From Microcoleus vaginatus WJT46-NPBG5 (GTDB lineage Bacteria > Cyanobacteriota > Cyanobacteriia > Cyanobacteriales > Oscillatoriaceae), in NCBI GenBank assembly GCA_019359355.1, contig JAHHHM010000017.1, positions 62,001-126,000 of the forward strand: a stretch of DNA of 64,000 bases, in the 5' to 3' direction. The notes beneath the pieces were generated by a model, which was not told the origin of the DNA, made no database searches, and saw only the letters and a list, made by a program, of their open reading frames with translations. The first letter of the stretch is position 1; every line of letters starts with the position of its first letter. The position numbers were made by a program, and so were the translations under genes. Positions 55,118 to 62,209 of this stretch are shown in pieces.

Positions 55118-56230
55118 ATGCCTAAAACAAAAGAACCCGATGGGTGCGCGACTCTGATGCGCCGTTCCTTTTTGTTTATTATTGGAGTTGCAGCGGCTAG
55201 ATTTTTACATCAGTATTTTTCGGTATCTCAAAATCGTTTTAATTTTATCACAGTTCTGAGTTATTTAAAAGAAAAAGCTGTAGAGGCTTACCAAGAAAAT
55301 GTTGGAGAAAAACCTTTACCAAATGCGCCAATTTCTCAAACAAGTCCGACTCAGAAACCTTTACCGAATGCACCGATTTCTAAAGCAAGTCCAACTCAGA
55401 AGCCGGTTAAACCTTCTCCTAGTCCTAAATTTACAGCTTCAACTAAGAAAGGAAACCCTGTAGAAGTTAAGCAGAATACGATTAACGGCGTCTCTTTTTA
55501 TCAAACAACCATTGATTTAAATGATCCTGAAACCTTCTTGACGATTGGTTTAGCAAATGATGCGAAAGCCGCCAACACAGCAGCGCTTTCAACCGGCGAT
55601 GAAGCTTTTGAGAAGTTTGTGAGCCGGCATCAGGCGGCTGTAATCGTTAATGGCACCTTTTTTAGTAAAGATGCTCAGAAGCGAGTCATGGGGAATATGG
55701 TAGCCGGCGGTAAGTTTCTTAAATACAGCCGGTGGGAAAATTTTGGGACAACATTGGGGATTAAAGCTAATAATGAGCCAGAAATGATTACCGCGCGTGC
55801 AGAAGGTAAACCAGAGTGGAATCAGCACTGGTTTTCTCTCACTTGTGGGCCAAGATTGCTAAAAGATGGGAAAATCTGGCTGGCACCAAAGTTAGAAGGT
55901 TTCACAGATCCTCATGTTTTAGATATGGGATACCGCACGGCAGTTGGGTTTTCTGAGAGCCGGCAAACGCTATTTTTAATTAGTTTTTTGGCAAGTCTTT
56001 CTTTACAGAACGAAGCGGAAATTATGAAAGCGATTGGCTGTAACGATGCGATGAATTTAGATGGAGGCGCATCGGAAGCTTTAGCTTATAATGGAGAAAT
56101 TTTGCTGCCGGCAGGACGAAACCTTACCAATGTGATTGTGGTTTACGATACTAATAATCCAGCACCAAAAGCCTTGAAAGAAGATTGGCTACGTTTTCAA
56201 AATGGCTGGCGTCCGACAATTCCAACGTAA
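55118..56230 (+). CDS. Phosphodiester glycosidase (NAGPA/DUF2233-like) exported protein
   Basis: The 370-residue protein has an N-terminal hydrophobic segment (RRSFLFIIGVAAARFLHQYF) and a low-complexity linker holding a 15-residue tandem duplication. A NAGPA-type domain follows: NGTFFSKDAQKRVMGNMVAG, TTLGIKANNEPEMITA, and the conserved C-terminal NLDGGASEALAYNGEI. Family members cleave sugar phosphodiesters or related bonds outside the cytoplasm. The substrate is unknown. Confidence 0.82.
   Translation: MPKTKEPDGCATLMRRSFLFIIGVAAARFLHQYFSVSQNRFNFITVLSYLKEKAVEAYQENVGEKPLPNAPISQTSPTQKPLPNAPISKASPTQKPVKPSPSPKFTASTKKGNPVEVKQNTINGVSFYQTTIDLNDPETFLTIGLANDAKAANTAALSTGDEAFEKFVSRHQAAVIVNGTFFSKDAQKRVMGNMVAGGKFLKYSRWENFGTTLGIKANNEPEMITARAEGKPEWNQHWFSLTCGPRLLKDGKIWLAPKLEGFTDPHVLDMGYRTAVGFSESRQTLFLISFLASLSLQNEAEIMKAIGCNDAMNLDGGASEALAYNGEILLPAGRNLTNVIVVYDTNNPAPKALKEDWLRFQNGWRPTIPT
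55310..55399 (+). repeat. 45-bp tandem duplication inside the glycosidase gene
   Basis: Two 15-codon units, KPLPNAPISQTSPTQ then KPLPNAPISKASPTQ, at 55310 and 55355. They differ at two residues and a few bases, so the duplication is not very recent. They extend the flexible linker. Confidence 0.8.
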
Positions 56231-56373
56231 GCAAGAGATAAAGTTATTTTATTCTGGCTCAGGAATGTAGCCGGTGCAGGAACATCGTTTGAGTTTTGCA
56301 CGACGTTAGCACTCAATTGCGAAAATCAAGAATCGCTATTTCCTCTAATTAAGAAAAGTCAAAAGGTGTGAAG

Positions 56374-56901
56374 ATGAAACTCAGGATTTTAACCCTTGCT
56401 GTCAGTCTGCTTTCCCTCTTACTGGCAACTTCATCTCAAGCTGCCAACCCAGAGGATGTAAAAACATTACTCAAAACAAAGCAATGTGCGAAGTGCGACT
56501 TGAGTAATGCCGACTTGAGGGGTGCCGACTTAAGCGGCGCTGACTTGCGTGCAGCCAAGCTGAGTGCTGCCAACTTGAGCGGTGCTAACTTGAGCGGTGC
56601 CGGCTTGTTTGCAGCTAAATTGAATGCTGCTAATTTGAGCGGTGCTAACTTAACAGGTGCAGATTTAAATGCGACGAATTTGACCAATGCTAATTTGAGT
56701 GGTGCGGATCTGCAAAAAGCTTTGTTGATGGTGGCAAATATGGTGAGTAGCGACTTGAGTAATGCCAATTTGACGAATGCAGATATGAGTGCTGCTAACT
56801 TAAGTGGTGCGAATTTGACGGGTGCAAATTTCACGGGTACGGTGTTGAGTGCTGTCAACTTCAGCGGTGCAACAATGCCAGATGGCAAGGTATCCCAGTA
56901 G
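56374..56901 (+). CDS. Secreted pentapeptide-repeat protein
   Basis: 175 residues from ATG 56374, with AAAAGG 7 bases upstream. A signal peptide (TLAVSLLSLLLATSSQAANP) is followed by LLKTKQCAKCDLSNADLRGA, the same KQCxKCxLS entry as the protein at 43999-44766. About 22 A(D/N)LSG-type pentapeptide repeats form a beta-helix that runs nearly to the C-terminus. No TPR part is present. It is probably periplasmic; the function is unknown. Confidence 0.82.
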   Translation: MKLRILTLAVSLLSLLLATSSQAANPEDVKTLLKTKQCAKCDLSNADLRGADLSGADLRAAKLSAANLSGANLSGAGLFAAKLNAANLSGANLTGADLNATNLTNANLSGADLQKALLMVANMVSSDLSNANLTNADMSAANLSGANLTGANFTGTVLSAVNFSGATMPDGKVSQ

Positions 56902-57068
56902 GCGAATGTGACATTCTGCGGCTGTGGCATTAACCGGCAGCCGCAGGTTGGGTTGAGACGGGTGCGATATCTCTGATGTATCCAAAATAATCGGCACGTT
57001 TAAGCCTTCAAATATAGACCCTGTCTGGTCATGGCTGTCCTTCTCCTCTCGTGTTCAAGTTTGGGGGG

Positions 57069-57097
57069 TTGACAGGGCGGGAACCCTTTGTTAGGCT
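57069..57097 (+). promoter_or_regulatory. Predicted promoter of the leader-aroF transcript
   Basis: TTGACA and TAGGCT are separated by exactly 17 bases, placing a start near 57104, about 43 bases before the first leader peptide. The -35 matches consensus fully and the -10 partly. It is the only strong promoter-like pair I see upstream. Confidence 0.6.
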
Positions 57098-57146
57098 CAG
57101 AACACATAGGCATATAACCAATCTTCAACGTCAGCGAGTCTTAAAA

Positions 57147-57206
57147 ATGTTCACCGGCACCTCTTATTTTTATTTTTGGTGGTTTACGCAGGTTCACTTG
57201 GAGTGA
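57147..57206 (+). CDS. Leader peptide 1, aromatic-rich (attenuator)
   Basis: ATG to TGA encodes MFTGTSYFYFWWFTQVHLE. Seven consecutive codons specify Tyr, Phe or Trp (YFYFWWF), the classical mark of a leader that senses charged aromatic tRNAs. The last codons and stop overlap segment GGTTCACTTGG (57191-57201), which can pair with 57227-57237. The ribosome site is weak. It was found by reading the frame directly; too short for routine gene calling. Confidence 0.8.
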   Translation: MFTGTSYFYFWWFTQVHLE

Positions 57207-57262
57207 GGCCAGTTTCGTAATGGCTACCAGGTGAACCGCAGAACAAACGCTGCGGTTTTTTT
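57191..57262 (+). promoter_or_regulatory. Attenuator 1: antiterminator and terminator hairpins
   Basis: GGTTCACTTGG (57191-57201) pairs with CCAGGTGAACC (57227-57237), 11 bp with one G-U. The terminator stem AACCGCAG (57234-57241) and CTGCGGTT (57250-57257) encloses an 8-base loop and runs into TTTTTTT. The two structures share 57234-57237, so they compete. A smaller GCC/GGC stem sits in the antiterminator loop. Confidence 0.7.
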
Positions 57263-57295
57263 GTTTTCAATACTATTCAGGAAAAGGCAAAACAA

Positions 57296-57361
57296 GTGAC
57301 GACCCAACTCTATAGCTGGTTTTTTGGTTTTTACTTTTGGCTCAGTAAGAGTTCTGGGTAA
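57296..57361 (+). CDS. Leader peptide 2, aromatic-rich (attenuator)
   Basis: GTG to TAA encodes a 21-residue peptide containing YSWFFGFYFW. Eight of ten residues in this run are aromatic. AGGAAAAGG lies 8 bases upstream of the GTG, a good ribosome site. The end of the frame (AGAGTTCTGGGT, 57348-57359) is the first arm of the antiterminator, so a ribosome reaching the stop would mask it. Confidence 0.85.
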   Translation: MTTQLYSWFFGFYFWLSKSSG

Positions 57362-57419
57362 GTATGGCCATGTCGCTTGTCGCCTCAACCCGGAACTCTC
57401 AAAAGGTTCCGGGTTTTTT
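57348..57419 (+). promoter_or_regulatory. Attenuator 2: mutually exclusive antiterminator and terminator
   Basis: Segment A, AGAGTTCTGGGT (57348-57359), pairs with segment B, ACCCGGAACTCT (57388-57399), 12 bp with one wobble. B also pairs with segment C, GTTCCGGGT (57406-57414), to form a 9-bp hairpin followed by six T: an intrinsic terminator. Stalling in the aromatic codons leaves A free to take B and allows read-through. Fast translation covers A and lets B-C terminate. Confidence 0.85.
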
Positions 57420-57452
57420 GTTAACCTCGTCTTTTTTTAAGGAACGCACCCC

Positions 57453-58310
57453 ATGTTAAGCGCCAAACTCGCATCCAAGTCCCACACCGAACACCAAACC
57501 GCTATCCGTATCTCAGAACACGCCACGGTTGGGGGTCACGACCTCTTAATTATTGGTGGCCCTTGCGCTGTCGAGAGTTTAGAACAGATGGAGCAAGTGG
57601 CCAGTTCTTTAGCTGACGCGCCAGTTCAGGTTTTGCGCGGTGGCGTCTACAAACCCCGCACCTCCCCTTACGCTTTCCAAGGCTTGGGAGATGCGGGGTT
57701 AAATATTTTATCGGCAGTGAGTCAGCGTTATGGTGTGCCGGTGGTGACTGAAGTGATGTCGATCAGCCAAATTGAAGGCATTGTGGAACACGCGGATATG
57801 CTGCAAATTGGCAGCCGCAATATGCAAAACTTCGATTTGCTGAAAGCTGTGGGAAGTGCCGGCAAGCCGGTGATCCTCAAGCGTGGGTTGGCGGCAACCA
57901 TTGAAGAATTCGTGATGGCGGCAGAATATATCCTCAGCCACGGCAACCCGGATGTGGTGTTGTGCGAACGCGGGATTCGCAGTTTCGACAATTACACCAG
58001 AAATGTCCTGGATTTGGGAGCAGTGGTGGCGCTGAAGCAGATCACGCATTTGCCGGTGATCGTTGATCCGTCCCATGCCGCCGGCAAGCGGGAATTAGTT
58101 GCGGCGTTGGCAAAAGCAGCAGTTGCCGCAGGTGCAGATGGCTTGATGATCGAGTGTCACCCGCAACCGGAAGAGTCGGTTTCCGATGCCAGACAGGCGC
58201 TTTCTTTACAAGACATGGTGGATTTAGTTCACGGTTTAAGACCGATTGCGGCAGCGGTAGGCCGGCGGGTGCCAACTGCCAAAAGTCACCGGCAATTATC
58301 CGTGGCGTAG
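57453..58310 (+). CDS. aroF: 3-deoxy-7-phosphoheptulonate (DAHP) synthase
   Basis: The 285-residue enzyme condenses phosphoenolpyruvate and erythrose 4-phosphate, the first step of the shikimate route to Phe, Tyr and Trp. The DAHP/KDO8P-synthase core is clear: LIIGGPCAVESLEQM, RGGVYKPRTSPYAFQGLG, QIGSRNMQNFDLL, ILKRGLAATIEEF, CERGIRSFDNYTRN and PVIVDPSHAAGKRE. The N-terminal part before the barrel is only about 25 residues, too short for the regulatory domain of feedback-inhibited forms. AAGGAA lies 6 bases before the ATG. Two aromatic attenuators precede it, which fits control by tRNA charging. Confidence 0.93.
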   Translation: MLSAKLASKSHTEHQTAIRISEHATVGGHDLLIIGGPCAVESLEQMEQVASSLADAPVQVLRGGVYKPRTSPYAFQGLGDAGLNILSAVSQRYGVPVVTEVMSISQIEGIVEHADMLQIGSRNMQNFDLLKAVGSAGKPVILKRGLAATIEEFVMAAEYILSHGNPDVVLCERGIRSFDNYTRNVLDLGAVVALKQITHLPVIVDPSHAAGKRELVAALAKAAVAAGADGLMIECHPQPEESVSDARQALSLQDMVDLVHGLRPIAAAVGRRVPTAKSHRQLSVA

Positions 58311-58385
58311 CAATTTCTTTGTTGGGGCGAATCTTGTAGAAAACTCAGGCAAGTGTTCGCCCAATTTATTCAACCGGAGAAGGGT

Positions 58386-59117
58386 ATGGGATTAAAGCTA
58401 GAAAAGGTAGTTCCTTGGGGGCGATCGCTCGATGAATACATCCGAATGTTTAACCTGACGCCTGATGATTTGCGATTAAGAATTCTCGATTGCGCTGCCG
58501 GCCCTGCAAGTTTTAATGCGGAAATGACCGGCAAAGGATACAGGGTGATTTCCTGTGATCCAATTTATCAGTTTACGGGCGAAGAAATTTCTCGGCGGAT
58601 TGAGGAAACGTATCCCGCGATTATGGCGGGAGTTGAGGCAAATCAAGATAGCTACGTTTGGCAAGATATCCAGTCGCCGGCACACTTGGCTCAGGTGAGA
58701 ATGGCGGCCATGCAGCAATTTTTGTTAGATTTTTCTGCCGGCTTGCAAACGGGGCGCTATGTGCTTGGGGAGTTGCCGGTTTTGCCATTCAAGACAGGTG
58801 AATTTGATTTAGCGCTGTGTTCTCATTTGCTATTTACTTACTCGGATCATCTTTCTCAAACGTTTCATATTGAAGCGATTACTCAATTGTGCCGAGTGGC
58901 TTCAGAGGTGCGGATTTTTCCGATTTTGAATCTATCTGGAGAAGTTTCCCCACTGCTAAAGCCGGCAATCTGTGAACTCAAAAGCCAAGGATACGATTTA
59001 GAAATCCAACAAGTTCCTTATGAGTTTCAGCGCGGCGGCCATCAGCTTTTGCGAGTGGTTCACCCCCATTTGTCTGCCTTGTCCCCAGAAGAAGCTTCAT
59101 ATAACTTAACAATTTGA
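58386..59117 (+). CDS. Methyltransferase-like protein
   Basis: 243 residues from ATG 58386, with GGAGAAGGG upstream. A SAM-binding motif I is visible (LRILDCAAGPASFNAEMTGK), then YRVISCDPIYQF (acidic motif II) and FDLALCSHLLFTYSDH (motif IV). It is probably a class I SAM methyltransferase of unknown substrate. The next 200 bases (59118-59321) contain no gene. Confidence 0.75.
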   Translation: MGLKLEKVVPWGRSLDEYIRMFNLTPDDLRLRILDCAAGPASFNAEMTGKGYRVISCDPIYQFTGEEISRRIEETYPAIMAGVEANQDSYVWQDIQSPAHLAQVRMAAMQQFLLDFSAGLQTGRYVLGELPVLPFKTGEFDLALCSHLLFTYSDHLSQTFHIEAITQLCRVASEVRIFPILNLSGEVSPLLKPAICELKSQGYDLEIQQVPYEFQRGGHQLLRVVHPHLSALSPEEASYNLTI

Positions 59118-59321
59118 AGTTAAATTAACCCGTTATTTAGCTAGTCATAATAACCTAGAGATGCTAGCGCTGAGCAAGTGGTGAGCCGGCAGTTTCACCT
59201 CAATTTATTCCTTTCAGTAGATACACGCAGAAGTTGAGGCTGTTATCCTATATTCACAAGGAAGGCATAAGCAACTTCCGCAATTAATTACTTGAAAAAA
59301 TAAAATATAGAGGTGGTCGTG

Positions 59322-59462
59322 GTGAAAACTGTAACTCGGTTATCCAACACATTGCTAATTATTTCAGCACTGGTGGTGTGTGGCGTGGCACAAGCTTGGG
59401 TCATTACAAAAATAGTCCCAACCTTTGTTGCCAGGGTGGATACCCGCCCCATATACGAATAA
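59322..59462 (+). CDS. 46-residue single-pass membrane protein
   Basis: A GTG start with AGAGG 8 bases upstream opens MKTVTRLSNTLLIISALVVC..., a protein with a basic N-terminus, one hydrophobic helix and a short polar tail (VDTRPIYE). No family is recognised. It could be a small membrane subunit or a signal-anchored peptide. Confidence 0.45.
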   Translation: MKTVTRLSNTLLIISALVVCGVAQAWVITKIVPTFVARVDTRPIYE

Positions 59463-59543
59463 GTGGGCCGGTTAAAATCACTAATTTAATATTGATTTGT
59501 CGCATCAAACTATTACGTCTCCCTTCCCTAACTCCTCATTCTG

Positions 59544-60260
59544 CTACGCTTCTTGAACGACATTTGCAATAAATTCCTGCATTCGCTGGTAGTGGGTTCC
59601 CTTCCAGAAAATTTGGCCGCAGGCAGAACATTGGCGAAATTCATGATATTTTTGCCGTGTTTTCGCCGGCAGCCTATCTACTATTATTTCCTTAGCAACC
59701 GGCTCTAATAATCCATTGCAATGCAAACACCGGCAATAAGGTGAGATCGCTTTAAAAAAATCAAAGTGCCGCAAGACTTCAATTAATTGCCGGTTGGGGT
59801 TTGTTTCCCTAACAAAATAGCCATAAGTCACCAGACTGCGCTTCAGCAAACCAATATCTCTGCTGAGCAAAATTCGTTCTTCACTGCTGGAAATCTTCGC
59901 CAACGCTTCATCTTCATAATCATTGCGATACAGCGTATCAAACCCCAGCATCCGCAGATAACCCGCCAGCTTTCCCAGGTGAACATCCAAAACAAAGCGA
60001 GACGGGTATTGGATTTTGTCTTGGGATGGGGAGATGGGATAAACGCTGCAGTCGTCCCCTGATTGCAGAATATAAGAGAAATCAACCGGCTCACCCTTCA
60101 CCAAAATGCGCCCAACTTCACAGTGAGGAATGCCCAAGGATTCAATCGTATCTTTAATAGCCCCACGTGCAGTAAATTCATAAACAAAACTCTGCTGGCG
60201 TTTGTTTGCCGGCAAAAAATCATTCAATTCTGCATCAAATCGGAAAATAGCTTGATTCAT
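59544..60260 (-). CDS. Mut7-C RNase-domain protein with ubiquitin-like N-terminus
   Basis: The 238-residue protein has an N-terminal ubiquitin/MoaD-like fold (about 1-85; FRFDAELNDFLPANKRQQSF) and a Mut7-C (PIN-like) domain: FVLDVHLGKLAGYLRMLGFD with catalytic-type Asp, RILLSRDIGLLKRS. A zinc ribbon made of CRCLHCNG and CSACGQIFWKG ends it. This is the standard bacterial Mut7-C architecture, a predicted RNase. Its targets are unknown. Confidence 0.88.
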   Translation of the reverse strand: MNQAIFRFDAELNDFLPANKRQQSFVYEFTARGAIKDTIESLGIPHCEVGRILVKGEPVDFSYILQSGDDCSVYPISPSQDKIQYPSRFVLDVHLGKLAGYLRMLGFDTLYRNDYEDEALAKISSSEERILLSRDIGLLKRSLVTYGYFVRETNPNRQLIEVLRHFDFFKAISPYCRCLHCNGLLEPVAKEIIVDRLPAKTRQKYHEFRQCSACGQIFWKGTHYQRMQEFIANVVQEA

Positions 60261-60392
60261 TTAAATTAATGCGCCTCAAATGTTTGAAAAAATAAATTTT
60301 GCTCTAAATCTATAATAAGAGACTTCGCTTTTGTCGCGTTCCGTTCGTTTTAAACTTGAGTGACCGGCTATCAAAAATAAGGATAAAATTCT

Positions 60393-61352
60393 GTGGTAAT
60401 TCTAGCGCTTGATTTTGGCGGCACAAAGCTGGCTGCGGCTGTGGTGGAAGGTAATGATCGCAAGCAATTGCAATCTTGCCGGCGTGCGTTTTCGCCGCCT
60501 AATGCAAATGCCCGCACCGATATCGAAATCATGCGATCACTTGCTCATGAACTGTTAACCGGCACCCAACCGACAGCGATTGGCGTGAGTTTTGGTGGGC
60601 CGGTTGATGCCAAAACCGGCACGGTGCGACTTTCTCATCACGTTGCCGGTTGGGAAAATACGCCCCTGCGCGAGATCCTAGAAACAGAATTCCAAGCACC
60701 CGCGATTGTGGATAATGATGCCAACGTTGCCGCCTTGGGTGAATATCGCTACGGTGCCGGTCAGGGATATGACAGCCTGTTTTACATCACTGTCAGCACC
60801 GGCATTGGCGGCGGCTGGATTCTCAACGGACAATCTTGGCGCGGTACTGATGGCATGGCCGGCGAGATTGGCCATACCGTTGTTGACCCCGCCGGCCCGG
60901 TTTGTTTATGCGGCAAGCGCGGCTGTGTAGAGAGACTCGCTTCCGGCCCATACATGGCGCAACAAGCGCGAGAACGGCTGCAAGCTCAGCCACAACAAGG
61001 CGCACTGTTGCGCCATCTTGTTAAGAGCGACCTAAATAAAATCACAGGTCAGATTATCAGTCAAGCAGCCGAACAGGGAGACGACATCGCAATAGAAGTG
61101 CTGGAAACTGCCGGTTGGGCGTTGGGGGTTGCTATTGGAAATGCTGCCAATTTGATCAACCCCCAGCGGTTTGTTTTGGGCGGTGGTGTAACCAAAGCCG
61201 GTGTACACTTTTGGGAAGTTTTGCATCGCGTTGCCGGCCAGACTGCCTTACCTGAAGTTAATTTTGAGATCGTCCCCGCAGCGCTGGGCGATGAGGCACC
61301 GCTGTGGGGCGCGATTGCACTGGCAGAAGACTTACTGAAGTTGCAGCCGTGA
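60393..61352 (+). CDS. ROK family sugar kinase
   Basis: The 319-residue protein starts at GTG. It has the phosphate-1 loop LALDFGGTKLAAAVV, the catalytic region VDNDANVAALGEYRYG and the ROK zinc motif CLCGKRGCVERLASG. The C-terminal NLINPQRFVLGGGV is typical. It probably phosphorylates glucose or another hexose; the absence of a HTH rules out a ROK repressor. Confidence 0.88.
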   Translation: MVILALDFGGTKLAAAVVEGNDRKQLQSCRRAFSPPNANARTDIEIMRSLAHELLTGTQPTAIGVSFGGPVDAKTGTVRLSHHVAGWENTPLREILETEFQAPAIVDNDANVAALGEYRYGAGQGYDSLFYITVSTGIGGGWILNGQSWRGTDGMAGEIGHTVVDPAGPVCLCGKRGCVERLASGPYMAQQARERLQAQPQQGALLRHLVKSDLNKITGQIISQAAEQGDDIAIEVLETAGWALGVAIGNAANLINPQRFVLGGGVTKAGVHFWEVLHRVAGQTALPEVNFEIVPAALGDEAPLWGAIALAEDLLKLQP

Positions 61353-61441
61353 AGAAAAAACTTCTTGAGCCGGCACGCAATTAAAATGATAAATTGAAAA
61401 ATTCTCAGTTTTAGTTTTTAACGGGTGCGAGGTGACTCTCC

Positions 61442-62206
61442 GTGCAATTCACGCTCTCTGTTTCTCCCAAAAAAATTACCAAAATTCTGACGAGCATCGT
61501 CATTTTTTTTACGGTTGCCGGTGTTGCTGTACAAGTTGCTAAATACGGCTTTAACTATCGGGAAGATTGGTTAAAGCTATTTAATCTCGATAAAGAACTA
61601 AATTACCCTGCCTGGTACGCCTCTTTTACCTTAATTTTTTGTTCTCTCCTGCTCACCACCATTGCTTCAGCAAAAAAGATAGAGGGTGATCGCTACTTTC
61701 GGCACTGGAAAGCTTTATCGATCATTTTTTTAATTTTCTCTCTTGATGAAGCCATTAGTATTCATGAAATATTGATTATTCCTGATTTGCGGCGATTTCT
61801 GAATCTTGGAGGAATCTTTTATTATGTTTGGGTTATTCCCGCCATTGTATTTGTTGGGCTTGTTGGACTCGCTTACTATAAATTTATCAAACATCTTCCC
61901 AAGCAAACAATGATTTTATTTCTACTTGCCGGCGGGCTTTATATCGGCGGCGCACTGGGTATGGAAATGATTGGGGGATACTACACGGATTTCTATGGCA
62001 AAAATAATTTAACCTATGCCCTAATAACCTGCTTAGAAGAAGTTCTTGAAATGGCGGGAATTGTTGTGTTCATTTACGGGTTACTGGATTATATGCGTTT
62101 GTACCTAAAAAACTTAGATGTGCAAGTCGAGTTTATGGAGGAAAGAAAGCAACCAGTGAGAAAATCATCGGTTCATCCTGATATGCGCTCAAATAACAAC
62201 CATTAA
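61442..62206 (+). CDS. Polytopic membrane protein with LDEAxSIHE and LEExxE motifs
   Basis: The 254-residue protein starts at GTG after GAGGTGA. It has about six membrane segments. Conserved polar motifs FSLDEAISIHEIL (third segment) and CLEEVLEMAGIVVFIYG (last segment) match the layout of the protein at 17825-18604, so I regard them as one family. It sits 3 bases upstream of a GT39-type glycosyltransferase and is almost certainly co-translated with it. Confidence 0.68.
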   Translation: MQFTLSVSPKKITKILTSIVIFFTVAGVAVQVAKYGFNYREDWLKLFNLDKELNYPAWYASFTLIFCSLLLTTIASAKKIEGDRYFRHWKALSIIFLIFSLDEAISIHEILIIPDLRRFLNLGGIFYYVWVIPAIVFVGLVGLAYYKFIKHLPKQTMILFLLAGGLYIGGALGMEMIGGYYTDFYGKNNLTYALITCLEEVLEMAGIVVFIYGLLDYMRLYLKNLDVQVEFMEERKQPVRKSSVHPDMRSNNNH

Positions 62207-62209
62207 TCA

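Noticed and set aside
56306-56314. TTAGCACTC resembling half of a CIRCE heat-shock operator
   Set aside because: The second half GAGTGCTAA is not found at the required 9-base spacing, and the next gene is not a chaperone.
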